From Carettochelys insculpta (taxonomy: Eukaryota > Chordata > Testudines > Carettochelyidae): a DNA stretch of 64,000 nucleotides. Both the position numbers and the translations under genes were made by a program. The notes below the pieces were generated by a model. That model had not been told where the DNA came from and ran no database searches. It saw only the letters and a program-made list of their open reading frames with translations. The stretch's first letter is position 1. Each line of letters starts with the position of its first letter. Below are positions 23,190-33,693 of this stretch, in pieces. The DNA lies in NCBI RefSeq assembly GCF_033958435.1, contig NC_134137.1:122114001-122178000 (forward strand), in the 5' to 3' direction.

Positions 23190-23650
23190 GGAGAATGGAT
23201 GAGCTAATAGCTCCACTGGAATTAAACTCTCTGGAAATGTGGAAGACAACTTGAAGAGATTTAAATAGCCCTTTGCTCTGTACTGCCCAGGAGAGGTAGC
23301 CCTATTTCTAACAATAGCAGATTCTGGAACACTTGACATGTTGAGTAGTTTTCAGTTAAGTCAGGCAGAAGGTGCTAAGTATGAAACCGTATTACAGAAC
23401 TCTGAGAAGTACTGCACTCCCCAGTGTAATCTATGAAAGAGATGTTTTTACCCTGAGGGCTCTAAAAAGCAAGTGAAACCACAGGGGAGCTGCTGACTAA
23501 TCTACGGCTGAAGTGTCAGTCTTGCAATTTCTGAGGGGATTAACTGAATCCCTGATAAGAGGCAGATGATGATTGGAATCTGGAACAAAAAATCCCTCAG
23601 ACAGAATACTGGGGGACCCCAAATTATGCCTTGCCAAGTAAATCAGAATT
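23190..23650 (+). pseudogene. Gypsy gag (capsid region) remnant
   Basis: One plus-strand frame reads GIKLSGNVEDNLKRFK, then LYCPGEVALFLTIAD, then GTLDMLSSF and LQNSEKYCTPQCN, with stops between. The pattern LxGNxxxNWKxFKxxFxLY, followed by a hydrophobic helix and a YCxPxxN block, is typical of capsid in vertebrate and invertebrate Gypsy elements. The C-terminal zinc-knuckle region is disrupted by the family B insertion at 23,781. Confidence 0.7.
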
Positions 23651-23780
23651 TACCAAGTAACAGAAGTCACCCAGTCTAGGATGAAGCTTATGGCAGCTGC
23701 ACAGTGTTCCCAAAGTGTAGACACGCTTAAGAATCCAAAATACCACAAGAAAAAAGGCCTGATGCAGACAGGCACATGAA

Positions 23781-24462
23781 GGCTACGTCTACACGTGAAG
23801 CCTACATCGAAGTAGCCTATTTCGATGAATAGCGTCTACACGTCCTCCAGGGCTGGCAACGTCGATGTTCAACATCGACGTTGCGCAGCACCACATCGAA
23901 ATAGGCGCAGCAAGGGAACGTCTACACGCCACAGTAGCACACATCGAAATAAGGGTGCCAGGCACAGCTGCAGACAGGGTCACACGGCGGACTCAACAGC
24001 CAGCTGCTCCCTTAAAGGGCCCCTCCCAGACACAGTTGCACTAAACAACACAAGATCCACAGAGCCGACAACGAGTTGCAGACCCTGTGCATGCAGCACG
24101 AATCCCCCGCTGCAGCAGCAGCAGCCAGAAGCCCTGGGCTAAGGGCTGCTGCACACGGTGACCATAGAGCCCCGCACGGGCTGGAGAGACAGCGTCTCTC
24201 AACCCCCCAGCTGATGGCTGCCATGGAGGACCCCACAATTTCGACGTTGCGGGACGCGGATCGTCTACACGGTCCCTACTTCGACGTTCAACGTCGAAGT
24301 AGGGCGCTATTCCAATCCCCTCATGAGGTTAGCGACTTCGACGTCTTGCCGCCTAACGTCGAAGTTAACTTCGAAATAGCGCCCGACGCGTGTAGCCACG
24401 ACGGGCGCTATTTTGAAGTTAGTGCCGCTACTTCGAAGTAGCATGCACGTGTAGACACAGCT
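23781..24462 (+). mobile_element. Harbinger-like element, family B copy 1
   Basis: A 682-bp element with ends GGCTACGTCTACACGTGAAG and, inverted, AGCTGTGTCTACACGTGC, and an exact 3-bp target duplication GAA (23,778-23,780; 24,463-24,465). Perfect GTCTACAC octamers occur at 23,787, 23,834, 23,920 and 24,263, and inverted at 24,449. TTCGAAG and AACGTCGAAG palindromes crowd the right half. It is homologous end to end with family B copy 2 at 36,987-37,683, which lies in the opposite orientation. It carries a 121-codon frame conserved in both copies. It is inserted in the Gypsy gag-pro region. Confidence 0.85.
24076..24441 (+). other. 121-codon open frame in family B copy 1, function unknown
   Basis: The frame starts MQTLCMQH, has an alanine run from CAGCAG-type repeats at about residue 12, and then RLSTPQLMAAMEDP, DADRLHGPYFD, and a C-terminal half made from the element's own TTCGAAG inverted repeats. 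Family B copy 2 keeps the same uninterrupted 121-codon frame (37,008-37,373, minus) with roughly 85 percent identical residues. No known domain is recognised. Many differences change the amino acid, which argues against selection, so it may be an accidental frame in a young element. Confidence 0.35.
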
Positions 24463-24639
24463 GAAGCTCCGTCGGAGTCACATGAAGATGCACATGCTGT
24501 GCCAAACAGTAGAAGATGAACAATCCTTGGGATCTGGAGAGGTTATGCAAGAAAGGCAATGGATTGCACCCCTTTGAAAGGACCATTAGAGTGTGCCCAG
24601 CATGGACAGAAAACAATGACAGCACACTAGCTCAGGTGA

Positions 24640-24860
24640 GTGTTCACAAGGGTAATGGACAAGATTGCAGCAGATGATGATTGGATCATCAAATCACAAG
24701 TAAATAGGACATTTATTAGTTTTGAATTAGACACTGGCACACAAGCCTATGTGTTGCCAGAAACACTGGTATTAACTGTGGGAGAAAAAGCAGCTCAAAG
24801 TAGTGGAATGATAACACATAAAATTCAGGACTTAAAACACTTGGCTAAACATGGAAACTG
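24640..24860 (+). pseudogene. Gypsy protease (retropepsin-like) remnant
   Basis: A 73-codon frame (24,640-24,861) contains ISFELDTGTQAYVLPE. The DTG catalytic triplet is preserved, followed by the VLPE block usual in Gypsy proteases (DTGAxxxVIP). The flap and C-terminal parts are less clear. It would have processed the Gag-Pol polyprotein as a homodimer. It lies directly downstream of the family B insertion. Confidence 0.75.
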
Positions 24861-24989
24861 ATGTATGGGAAAATAACAAGCTCAGAAAGATAAACTTTGT
24901 AACAATATCCAGGAAATAATCAGCATTGTTGGGACAGAAGTGTGCCATACCCTTAGTTTCATCAATATGGAGCACTCGTTGGAAGGTAG

Positions 24990-25260
24990 GGGAGTTTGAC
25001 AGAGTTTGAAGACATCTTCCAGGGGACAGGGGAGCTCTCAAAAGAATCCAGAACAGAGCTGAATGAGCCCAACCCCCACGCCATTCACGACACAGGAGAG
25101 TTCCCCTTGTCCTAAGATGGAAACTCAAAGAGGAGCTGGACAGCCTCACTACTCTAGGAATAATAGGCTGGGCAGAACCACCAGCAGAGAGGACACATTT
25201 GCTAGCCATTGTTGAAAAAAAGAGGGTACCCTTCACGTACGTATAGAGAGACTAAGGCTT
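24990..25260 (+). pseudogene. Gypsy reverse transcriptase, N-terminal remnant
   Basis: Joined frames give FEDIFQGTGEL, then ELNEPNPHAIHD, then LRWKLKEELDSLTTLGII, and a TxLLAIVEKK block. This is the standard lead-in to Gypsy RT (F.DVF.GLG.L, then LKEELDRLxxLGVI, then SSLVVVEKK). One frameshift and stops are present. The catalytic core, including the YVDD-type motif, is missing: the family F insertion begins at 25,435 and the RT palm is not recognised on either side, so an earlier deletion is likely. Confidence 0.75.
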
Positions 25261-26881
25261 ATAAGGTGATTTGATCTGTCGAAACACAGTAGAGAGAAGA
25301 TGAGTAGGGGCTCTGAGCCAGTTCTGTAAACCGTAAGCACTGCTGAGTTACACCTAAACAAAAATGTAAGTGCCATATAATGTAAATAACATACCTAGTC
25401 GGAGACAAGTTAACACAACAAAGTGTTACAGTATGGTTATGTCTACAGTACATCATAAAGTCAATTTAAAGGCAGTTAGCTTGATTATACAATATCATTG
25501 TCTTCTCTGAATGCCACAAGGTCGATTTTAGGAAGCACTAACGTCGATATTATTACATCCACAAAGCGAGTTGACGTAGTGTCGAGTTTGAATTTAAAAG
25601 GTTGGATTAATGCTATTGTGGAAATGCCATTTCTTTAAATCAGCATTTTTGTGGCTGGGGGGCCAGTTGAGATGGCACAGACACAGTCACCTGGGTGATC
25701 CCAGGGCGGCATGGCAGTCCCCTGCCTGGCATGCTATTTTGCTTATTACGTAGAAGTTGTACCATCCTGCCTAGGCAGGGGTGGCTTTAAAGGGTGAAAG
25801 TGGCTGGGGTGGAGGGGGAGCTGAGATGTCACAGTCACCTGGGAAATCCCAGGGCACAGATTTCCCAAGTTGCTTCTGACAAGCTCCATGCCCTATGTTG
25901 GACACGTCTGTGCAGTGAAGTGGGAAGCAAAATATCCTTTCTAACTCACTACACCACAAATTGTCTTCCTTCCATTCACGAGTACAGGGAGCCGCAGGCT
26001 TTTCTGCTGCCTGAGGCTCTAGTTGTTATGGTTTGCACTTTCCTCAACTTTGCTATCCTACTTTTCCTCAACTTTTATGTTATCCTACTGTACTTCCGGC
26101 AGATTGGCCCAAAAATAGTGCACTCTGACTGCATCTGTCATCAACGAGTTGCACTCCAGCAAGCAGCCTGAGTTAGGGGCAGGCTTTGGAAAAAATGGTG
26201 TGAAAATTCCTTTGGCTATTTTTTGCAGCTGGTGGGGAGGAGGAGGGGTAGATATCACAAGCAGTAATTTGTTCCTGTATTATTTTCAGGGAGGATGTTT
26301 CTGGTTTGAGGGCGGAGGGTGTGGATGGCTGGGGGTGTGAGTTGAGATGGCACAATCATCTGGGTGATCCTAAAACATAAAGTCATTTTGGCACGTATTA
26401 CAATCCCCTGCCTGGTTCACTAGTTGGCTGACCAGGCAAAAGTCATACATAAAGGTGTTCTTTTTACAGGAGGGAGAAGTGGGGAGCAGCTGAGCAACCA
26501 GCCTACATGGTTCATTCACCTTCTGAAGCTAGCCTATTTGGTTATCTGTTTCCTGGGATTTCCTAATTTTCTCTCCCTCCTTCTGAAAAAAAAAAATGGC
26601 TGTTTGCTTTCCATGTGAGGGGAATGAGGGCAACGCAATGTGGGAAGATGACATTGCATACCCACAACCATATTGCACCAGCAAAAAACCCCAGAATGCT
26701 ATGGGGCTGAGGGAACTGTGGGATAGGTTCCCAAAATGCACTAACACAACAGTTGATTGTGAGTCAGTGTGGCAGCACTAACTGGACTTTGTGGGGACGT
26801 GAGGATACTCAAATTTGAATTTATAAAACCCAGAGTTATAAAATAATATTTAATAAAATTGAATTTATATCATAGTGTGAC

Positions 26882-27804
26882 CAGTAGTTCCCAAACTTTT
26901 TGGCATCTTGACCCCACCTTTTGATTTTTGAGAAACCCTCATGCCCCCCAACCTCTTCTTTACAATCATCCAACCCCACTTTAACAAACACAAACTTCAT
27001 ATAAAAATGTTATTTAAAATTAAAAATAAGCACCAACAGTTTTTTCTTGGCCTCTTGAGGGCGCCTGGTGCAGCCCCAGCTGGCCAGCTGCCTGAGTCCT
27101 GTGCCAGCTGCCAGAGCTGCCCATGCCAGCCGCCCACCCGTCTGAGAACTGCTCCGCCAGAGCTGTCTGCCCGAGCCCTGCACCACCAGAGCCAGCCAGC
27201 CACCCACTGGGGCCAGCCACCTACTGGCTGCCCAAGCCCTGAGCTGCTGGAACCAGCCACCCAGCCACCAGGCGCCTGCCCCAGTCCGACACTGCCAGGG
27301 GCAGCCATCCGCCTGACAGCCTGAGCCACCCGAGACCCACACTGCCCGCCTCAGCCCCGTGCTGCCAGGGAGAGCCACCCGAGCCCTGAAAGTCCTGCAA
27401 GCTGACTGGGCCCCCAAACCCCACAAGCCCCGCGAGTGGCCCGCCTGAGCCCCTCACATCCCACAAAGCCAGGCACCACCAGCCCCATCCACCTCACCCG
27501 AGCCAGACACTCCCAGTGCCCAATCTAATCCCATCCTCCTCCTTCTCCCGCACCAAACCATACTCATGCAGCTTTGCAGGAGGTAGCTAGTTCCACATGG
27601 GTCTTCACGGGCTGCCTCCTTTTTATAGTGGTTGCGCAAGGTCAGCCAAGTAAAATGGCAAGGGCTGAGAGCCAGAAGCAAAGGCCGGATTTTTCTTCAG
27701 GCGTGGGGAATGATGGAGGGGGGGAAACTGAGTTGCCTCACGCCGTCCCTGAATTTTCTTCACACACCCCCAGGGGGCCATGCCCCCCAGTTTGGGAATC
27801 CACG
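26882..27804. mobile_element. hAT element nested in the end of family F copy 2
   Basis: The ends CAGTAGTTCCCAAACTTTTT and, inverted, CGTGGATTCCCAAACTGG are typical of hAT (CAGNGGTTCYCAAACT). The right flank GTGTAGAC (27,805-27,812) matches the left flank GTGTGAC (26,875-26,881) apart from one lost base, giving an 8-bp target duplication. The target is the terminal repeat of the family F element. The GC-rich interior (27,055-27,560) has no transposase. A second copy of its left part occurs at 63,941-64,000. Confidence 0.85.
27050..27480. repeat. GC-rich degenerate repeat inside the hAT element
   Basis: Recurring words CCAGCCACCC, CTGCCCGAGCCC and GAGCCCTGCACC/GTGCTGCC are spaced irregularly at about 25-60 bp. 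The organisation is like the GC-rich cores of the elements at 9,575-9,840 and 15,150-16,130. Long minus-strand frames here come from composition. Confidence 0.5.
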
Positions 27805-27859
27805 GTGTAGACACAGCCTAAGGTTAAGACATCACTAATATTCTGTCCTAAGTGACAAG

Positions 27860-28280
27860 GAAGATTCCATAGTATGGTGAACTATGTAGGGAAATTTGTG
27901 CCAAACCTTACTGCTCAAATCAGGAACCTGAAAGTACGACTGTGCAAAGACGTCCAGTGGACATGGGATACAATTCTTAATAAAGAGGTGAAGGAGTTAA
28001 AAAAAGGCAAAAGTCCTGAGGTGCTGTGGCAGTAAGTGCAAAATTAAATTGTTCATGGATGCTTTCTGGAAGAGTATTGGCAGTCTTCTCATAGTGGCAT
28101 GGTCAAGACTGAAGATCAGATGCTTACTTGTCCCAGGCACTAATAAAAACTGAAAGTTAATATGCTAAAATAGAGAAGGAGACATTCACTTTAGTACATA
28201 AGAATAAAAATTTCCAAGTCTTTATGTAGGGGAGACTAATCTTCACTTATATTGACCACAAACCACTCATTATAACTGCC
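27860..28280 (+). pseudogene. Gypsy RT connection and RNase H remnant
   Basis: VNYVGKFVPNLTAQIRNLKV at about 27,878 fits the conserved NYLGKFIPNLS block after the RT palm, and DVQWTWDTILNKEVKELKKG fits the following VEWxWDxxxxxAFxxLK block. At 28,165-28,270 KIEKETFTLVHK, then SLYVGETNL and a DHKPL-like stretch, matches the RNase H core (QIEKExLAIVxAxxxFxxYxxGxxxxxxxDHKPL). Frameshifts are present. A CTTYKPG-type YKPG block follows at about 28,360-28,376. Confidence 0.72.
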
Positions 28281-28639
28281 AATAGGGGGCTGCCATCCAA
28301 CTTCTCCCAGCCTCCAAAAAATACAGAGATCGTTTTTCAGTTATAGAGGTACAATTTGCACACCACATACAAACCTGGGAGACAGTGGTTGCAAACATAT
28401 CCTCTATAGCATTTAGCAAAAATATTGTGAAGCAAATTCCAGTGCTAGACATCAAACAAGTCAATTTGATAAAAAGACCAGTTTGGCCATACATGAAATG
28501 GGCACAGTGATTGCCAGGAAAATAGTTAAGGATGAGAACTGGCAGGCAAGCAGGACACCATGTTCCTCACATCACTAATTCAGTCCTGAATTTTGTTTCA
28601 ATACACTAGGATGGTGATTCTGAAAGTGTTACAGAAAAA

Positions 28640-29270
28640 TATGTGATAAAGGATAGATGAAGGTCATTTGGGGATTGAAAAAAAAATCTAACGGAAGATC
28701 TAGTGAAATTTTAGACTGGCCCAAAATGAGCAGCAACGTTGAGGAAACTGTGAAAGTTTGTCTCCAAAGGTGCTACAACAATTTGCATAGTGGGGGTGCT
28801 GAGAACCCTTGAACTAAACTGTAAACACTGTATCTATGATGGAAACCACTTCAAGCAGGTGGGTGTGGTAACACCCACAGCACTCCTAGTGCCAGCACCT
28901 CTGCCAAAATATGTATGCCAAAGTATGCCAAAATAAAGACAAAGCCCAGACAAAGAGCCCTGATCTGCGGCACATGAAAAATTGCTTCCGTGAGGCAAAA
29001 GGGGCACAGATACGTTTATGTTGAATGGAAAAACTGTCAACTTGCTCTGGATTCTAATTCTCGCTTCCCTAAAGTAGCCTTACTAAAGGCTACTACAGCT
29101 AGAGAGACGACTGTACACACAAATCTATCTTTCCTAGGTAAGGTATACCTGGCATAGTCATGTCTGACAGTGGGCTTAAGCATTTTGCAGAGAAATTTGG
29201 GTTTAAAAACAACCACTAGTCCCCTTTATCCATGATCCAACAGGCTGGGGGAAAATAATACGAGAATAAT
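28640..29270 (+). pseudogene. Gypsy integrase remnant (zinc-binding and catalytic core)
   Basis: GHLGIEK at about 28,661 marks the HHCC zinc-binding start (usual HxGHLGIxK), followed by LDWPKMSSNVEETVKVC. The core is visible as RFPKVALLKATTARETT at 29,062, then a VMSDSGLKHFAEKFGF block near 29,157-29,205 (usual SDNGPQFxSxEF) and SPLYPxSNRLGENN near 29,220 (usual SPxYPQSNGxAEN). The second catalytic aspartate is retained as SDSG. Stops and frameshifts make it dead. Confidence 0.78.
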
Positions 29271-29589
29271 AAAGCAGTAAATGAAAAAGGTTGTGGAGTC
29301 AAACACTTATCTGTATCCAGTACTGTTAAATAATGTGAAAGCACCAATGAAACATGCTTTATCCCTAATGGCACTTGAATAGAAAACTGAGACCTGAAAG
29401 GTTTGTAATGGTAGAAGATGATGCAAGAGAACCTAGGGACTTCCAGAAGTATAAAAGACAGATACAGCTAAACCAAAAAAAAAAAGGGCAATATTATTTG
29501 AGGGTCTTGTTAACGACGATCACTTCATGAACATGATGCACTGTGCATCTATGATGGAAATCAATGGCTGCAAATGGCAGTGGAGGCAA

Positions 29590-29845
29590 ACGAGGTTGGC
29601 ACTCCATACTATTAAATTCTGTGGAGAAATAGACGCCATCATCTCCATTCTCCAGAAGGGAGGAATATAAAGGAGCACTAAGTCTGCTGTTTTGTCTGCG
29701 TTTGTAGTCAGGCAACAACTAAAACAGGTTAAGACAAGTAAGCTGCAGGACACGGCATTGTCAGAACAAATGGATAGTCAAGAGAGACATGCAAACAAAA
29801 CCCCAAGGGACAGTGTAAAGCACCTTAGAGAAGAACTGAACATTA
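29590..29845 (+). pseudogene. Gypsy integrase C-terminal tail
   Basis: ILWRNRRHHLHSPEGR at about 29,613-29,665 matches the RRNRRHLL-type block that ends many Gypsy pol proteins. It is followed by a hydrophilic tail. A polypurine tract just before the LTR is expected here, but no clean one is seen. Confidence 0.6.
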
Positions 29846-29849
29846 AGTT

Positions 29850-30118
29850 TAGACACAAGGTTGGTTATAAGTATTTGTAACTGTGTGTTATATAAATGTG
29901 GTTTGTTAAGTGTTATTATTAAGTTTTGGCTGGAAAAGGAAAATAAGGTATTGGAAACTCTACCTTTATGTGGGTTGGTTTCCCAGACGGGAAGTCTGGG
30001 GGAGGAGGGAGCTACAGAAGCCCATGTTCTGTTATGCAGAGGCCATTGGCACTGTGTCACTGAATAAAGAGGATTGTTTTCAAGCAGCTTTGGCACAAAG
30101 CGACTGCTGAACTCCGCA
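29850..30118 (+). repeat. 3' LTR of the Gypsy element
   Basis: It matches the 5' LTR in order: AACTGTGTGTTATATAAATG, the CCAGACGGGAAGTCTGGG palindrome, CAGAAGCCCATGTTCTGTTA, and GTCACTGAATAAAGAGGAT with AATAAA at 30,063-30,068, ending near GAACTCCGCA. The many differences and gaps between the two LTRs mean the insertion is old. Confidence 0.75.
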
Positions 30119-30904
30119 GCTGGCAGAGTACAGCAGCCAAGCTACTCTGTTCCGACGTAGGGAACAGCAGTGTGTGGAGTGGCCCAGGACTGGGAAAAGC
30201 ACAAAGGACAGCCAGGTACACGCTCCCCCTCCCTCATCTACACCATTTGCTCCTTGGCTGCAGCAAGGACCTAGCCTATTGTGCTGAGGTAATATATTCT
30301 TTTAATAGTACATCATATTAGCCTTCCACACCCAGGAGTGATATAAACCAGCAGTACACAGCAGATCTCTTCGCTCAACAAAATTATGCTTGTACTAGCA
30401 GCAGTGAAAATCAGCCTCCCATGCTTTACCATACCACGCCCCATTTGTGAAACTATTCACTGGCACTTTTCTTTATGAACCAGATTTTTTAAAATACTGA
30501 CTTAAGCCAACCTCTTAAATTCCAATCGTTAGTGAAAATAGATTTTCATTTACGAGCTGAGTGTTTACAATACCTTTCAGTAAACTGTATGTATAACATT
30601 TATAAAACCTGGCAGTGAATCTTAACAATTAATTTTGATTTATGAATCATTGCATAGGCAAATCCATATCAGCTTTAATTACAGGGAAACAAACTACAAC
30701 TTGCTATGCAACCAATTGTCCCAAAGTAACCTCACAAGTGGTAAGGAGCCCATCCACTTCACTGCTCTTAAGCAACTGGTCTTTGTTGGTCTCTGGTGCA
30801 AGTCCTTCAAACAGTTCCCAGGATACTATGCTTGATAGTTCAGGCTCTGATTGATTCAAAAATCAGGAAATAGTTTTGTGAAACCTGTAATATGCAAGAC
30901 GTTA
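30119..30904. other. Unassigned DNA, no gene seen
   Basis: Unique-looking sequence downstream of the Gypsy element. Confidence 0.5.
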
Positions 30905-31278
30905 ACAAATTGGAGGCCTGATCCTACAAACCATTACTCATGAGTAGTGCTATTTTGGGCCAACTCTCATTAGTCCCTTGAGAGCCCTGAAACGTCTGAA
31001 GAATTTTTCAAAGTCTCATTTTCTCAAGGCAACGGAGTACATCAGAATCTCAGATTTCATTAAAAAATAAGGAAAGGAGCAGGGCACTACCTGAATTCTA
31101 TTAAAGACCAATTTGAGGACATAAGGAAAATGTAAGGGGCACGTGCGGCTCCTGCTTGCTCGTGGCACAAGGGTGATTTTAGCCTATAAGAAGTGTTCAA
31201 ATGAACAAGCGTTTGCAGGACTGAGAGCTTAGGGAGTTTTTCTTGAGTAAAGGGTGCAGAATCAGGCCTCCATTTGGT
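30905..31278. mobile_element. Palindromic DNA element of unknown superfamily
   Basis: The left end CAAATTGGAGGCCTGATCCT is mirrored by the right end, inverted CCAAATGGAGGCCTGATTCT. The inner parts continue as inverted TTACTCATGAG / CTTGAGTAAAG. Similar GGCCTGATCCTGCAAAC...TTACTCA palindromes recur in reptile genomes. No clear target duplication was found, since the palindrome runs into the flanks. It is non-coding. Confidence 0.6.
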
Positions 31279-32142
31279 TAATCCTAAAACTGAATGGGTT
31301 GATTTCCAAAATCTGACTTTGCATTTTGTAGTAGGATTTATAAATCCAGACTTTTACAAACACAATCAAATTTATGTTGTAGTGTCACAAGCTGTAAATC
31401 CAATTATGATTTATAAAAGTAATTTAGGATATGTAAATCTAGCCCTTGATTCTTAAACTTGACAAATGTTTTAATTAAATGCACTGCATTAAATAGTGTT
31501 GTCTAAATCAAAATTTTGTTCTGTTCTAAATCAGAGGCAAGACACTTTTATCTCAGAGTCTGAAAAATGCAGATGTATAAATCCCATTTGTGAAACAAAC
31601 AGCACCATCGCTGTAAAGGAGACAATATTGTTCTGCTAAATATACTAGCATAGAACATAATTATTCATTGTAGATTTATTCCAAAAGAAGGTCATCTTTT
31701 AACAGGGATGTTATCAAACATGAAAGTCTGCTAAGCTGGTGCCATATGCCAAAAACTTCAGTGGTGTGGATGACAAACATTCCTGTCCCTTACAATTGCT
31801 TAAATGAAACTCACTTTGTAAGGCACTAATTTTTAGTTCTAATAAAAAATATTCTCCTTTTGCTGAGAAGACAAAGCATAATCTAATTTCCAAAATATCC
31901 AAAAGCAGATGATCATGAATTAGAAAATTGTGCATTCACTCAAATAATTTTCCTCTTGAAATGTCTCTAATCCCTGTCAATTCTTACGACACATGACATT
32001 CATAAATAAAAGATAATTTGCATGGCACATTTGCTCTAACAATTTACTAAATTAAGTAGCAAAACAGGGAGGGGGAAAGGAGCCCTTAGAAGAGAATAAA
32101 AAATTAGACTAGATCCAGGAAAGGAAATAGTGTGTGTACAGA
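31279..32142. other. Unassigned AT-rich DNA, no gene seen
   Basis: No repeat boundaries or coding signal recognised. Confidence 0.5.
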
Positions 32143-32430
32143 GGCCAGCTCTACGTTAGACCTTAAAGTCGATCATAGATACACAATTCCAGATATGGCA
32201 ATTGCGTAGCTGGAATCAACTTATTTATGATCACCTTACCTGGCCATCCTCACTGGTGGAGGTCAATAGGAGAAAATCTCCCATCAACCTACTTCTCACG
32301 AGACTGAGGAATACAGAGGTTGACTGTCAACTCCAATAGTTTGATTTCATGGGTCCCTACTATATGTTGCAAAATTGAACCCCAAAAAGACTGACACTGG
32401 GTTGATGTACTGGGCTGTGTAAATATACCC
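32143..32430. mobile_element. Harbinger-like MITE, family H copy 2
   Basis: It begins GGCCAGCTCTACGTTAG, contains ACACAATTCCAGATATGGCA and GCGTAGCTGGAATCAACTTA as in family H copy 1, and ends GTGTAAATATACCC. Both flanks are AGA (32,140-32,142; 32,431-32,433), an exact 3-bp target duplication. It is non-coding. Confidence 0.75.
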
Positions 32431-33693
32431 AGAAAGTGTTTACCTGAAAGAAGGGCTGAGACAAAAGGGCCAGGTTATGATATTCTGAGGCCTTAAAATA
32501 TGCCAAGTGTAAGAGGCCACATAACATAAAAACAATAAATTCATTGTTTCACAGAACCGACACTGAACATATAAACAAGAAAGCTCTATATTTGCATGTA
32601 TACAAAGACCAAGTTGTACTAACAGAATAATAATCTAACTAAAACATATCGTGCAATATGCATGCTTGCATTATAATATAGTTTCAAATTAATATTTTTG
32701 TCTATGATTTCTTAATTTGTAGATAAGAAAATTTTATATCTACAGCAACACGAGAGCAGTTACAATTACACTGACCAGCTACACTTCCAGTAGCGCAATC
32801 TGCTCTATGACTGTTTACACATCACATTAATAGTAATACTGAAATTTAAAATATTTGCTTTCACAATTTTGAACTGTTGGAATTTTCCTTTGGCCATACT
32901 TTAAAAATACAGTGAAGGTCCTGAAACTGACAGAGGGAAGCCAACCCCAACTTATGGTCCTCAAGTCCCACTCAACCCAAATCCATAAGATGATCACTTG
33001 CAAATGCAATCATACAAAGCATGAATAGCGCATAAGGCAGAAAGTGGTGTGCACGCTAAAATACACAATTGTTCACACAAAATAATAAAGAATACACTAA
33101 CACAGTTAACAAAAGATGGCAGCCTTCCGGCTATGACCAGCCAAGGGGGGGTATTAAACAAGATGTCTCTCTTAGGATGAGTCCCATAGCAGTATAAGAT
33201 TGGCAAGATTGTTCCACTGCGGTCTCCGATTTCACATTTTCCCCCACTGAGATTATTTAATTATTTAACTAAATTACGAAAATACATTCGGAATTTTACC
33301 ATTAGCAGCTTGTCAGAAAAACACTTAGGGGACTGATAACAGATTTACTCATAGAAATACTACATCTGCAAGAGCAATTTTTATTTTTTTCTCAGCCCAG
33401 GCCCCCCACCTGTCAATAATGAACAATTAGTGAGGGGTAAGAGCAGGGTACAGGTATTTTGTGTGGGCAGATGTGTATATTTTTGTCATAGTTCAAAGAG
33501 AAAGTCTTTGTTTAGAGACAATCTTCTTTTTCCACATATCCTTTATTTATCAATTTATTTTGATACAAATAGAAATAGACTCATTTTTTAAAGAACCTTC
33601 AAACTGCAAAACTCTAAGCTGTAGCTCAGTTAGCTTATGCCTTAATCTGACACTGAGATAAATAACTAGACATAAAAGGAGCTTTTTCTCACT
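32431..33693. other. Unassigned AT-rich DNA, no gene seen
   Basis: No supported feature in this stretch. Confidence 0.5.

Larger units (their letters stand above)
25435..27818. mobile_element. Harbinger-like DNA element, family F copy 2
   Basis: The left end is GGTTATGTCTACAGTACATC, then ATAAAGTCAATTTAAAGGC. The right end, once the hAT at 26,882-27,804 is disregarded, reads ATATCATAGTGTAGACACAGCC, inverted GGCTGTGTCTACACTATGAT. The flanks TAT (25,432-25,434) and TAA (27,819-27,821) differ by one base, consistent with a 3-bp duplication. It shares its first 220 bp and last 600 bp with family F copy 1. It is non-coding and inserted into the Gypsy pol region. Confidence 0.75.
22900..30118 (+). 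mobile_element. Decayed Ty3/Gypsy LTR retrotransposon with nested insertions
   Basis: Two related flanking segments (about 22,900-23,145 and 29,850-30,118) behave as LTRs. Between them, in the normal Gypsy order, lie a tRNA-Leu primer-binding site and recognisable pieces of gag, protease, reverse transcriptase, RNase H and integrase, all plus strand and all interrupted by stops. About 3 kb of the interval is later DNA: a family B element at 23,781-24,462 and a family F element at 25,435-27,818 that itself holds a hAT. Integrase follows RNase H, which identifies Ty3/Gypsy rather than Copia order. No envelope-like frame was seen. It is an old, non-functional copy. Confidence 0.85.

Noticed and set aside
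23781..24462. Repeats of GTCTACAC considered as a CRISPR-like or tandem array
   Set aside because: Spacing is irregular, the units are only 8 bp, both orientations occur, and the organism is a vertebrate.
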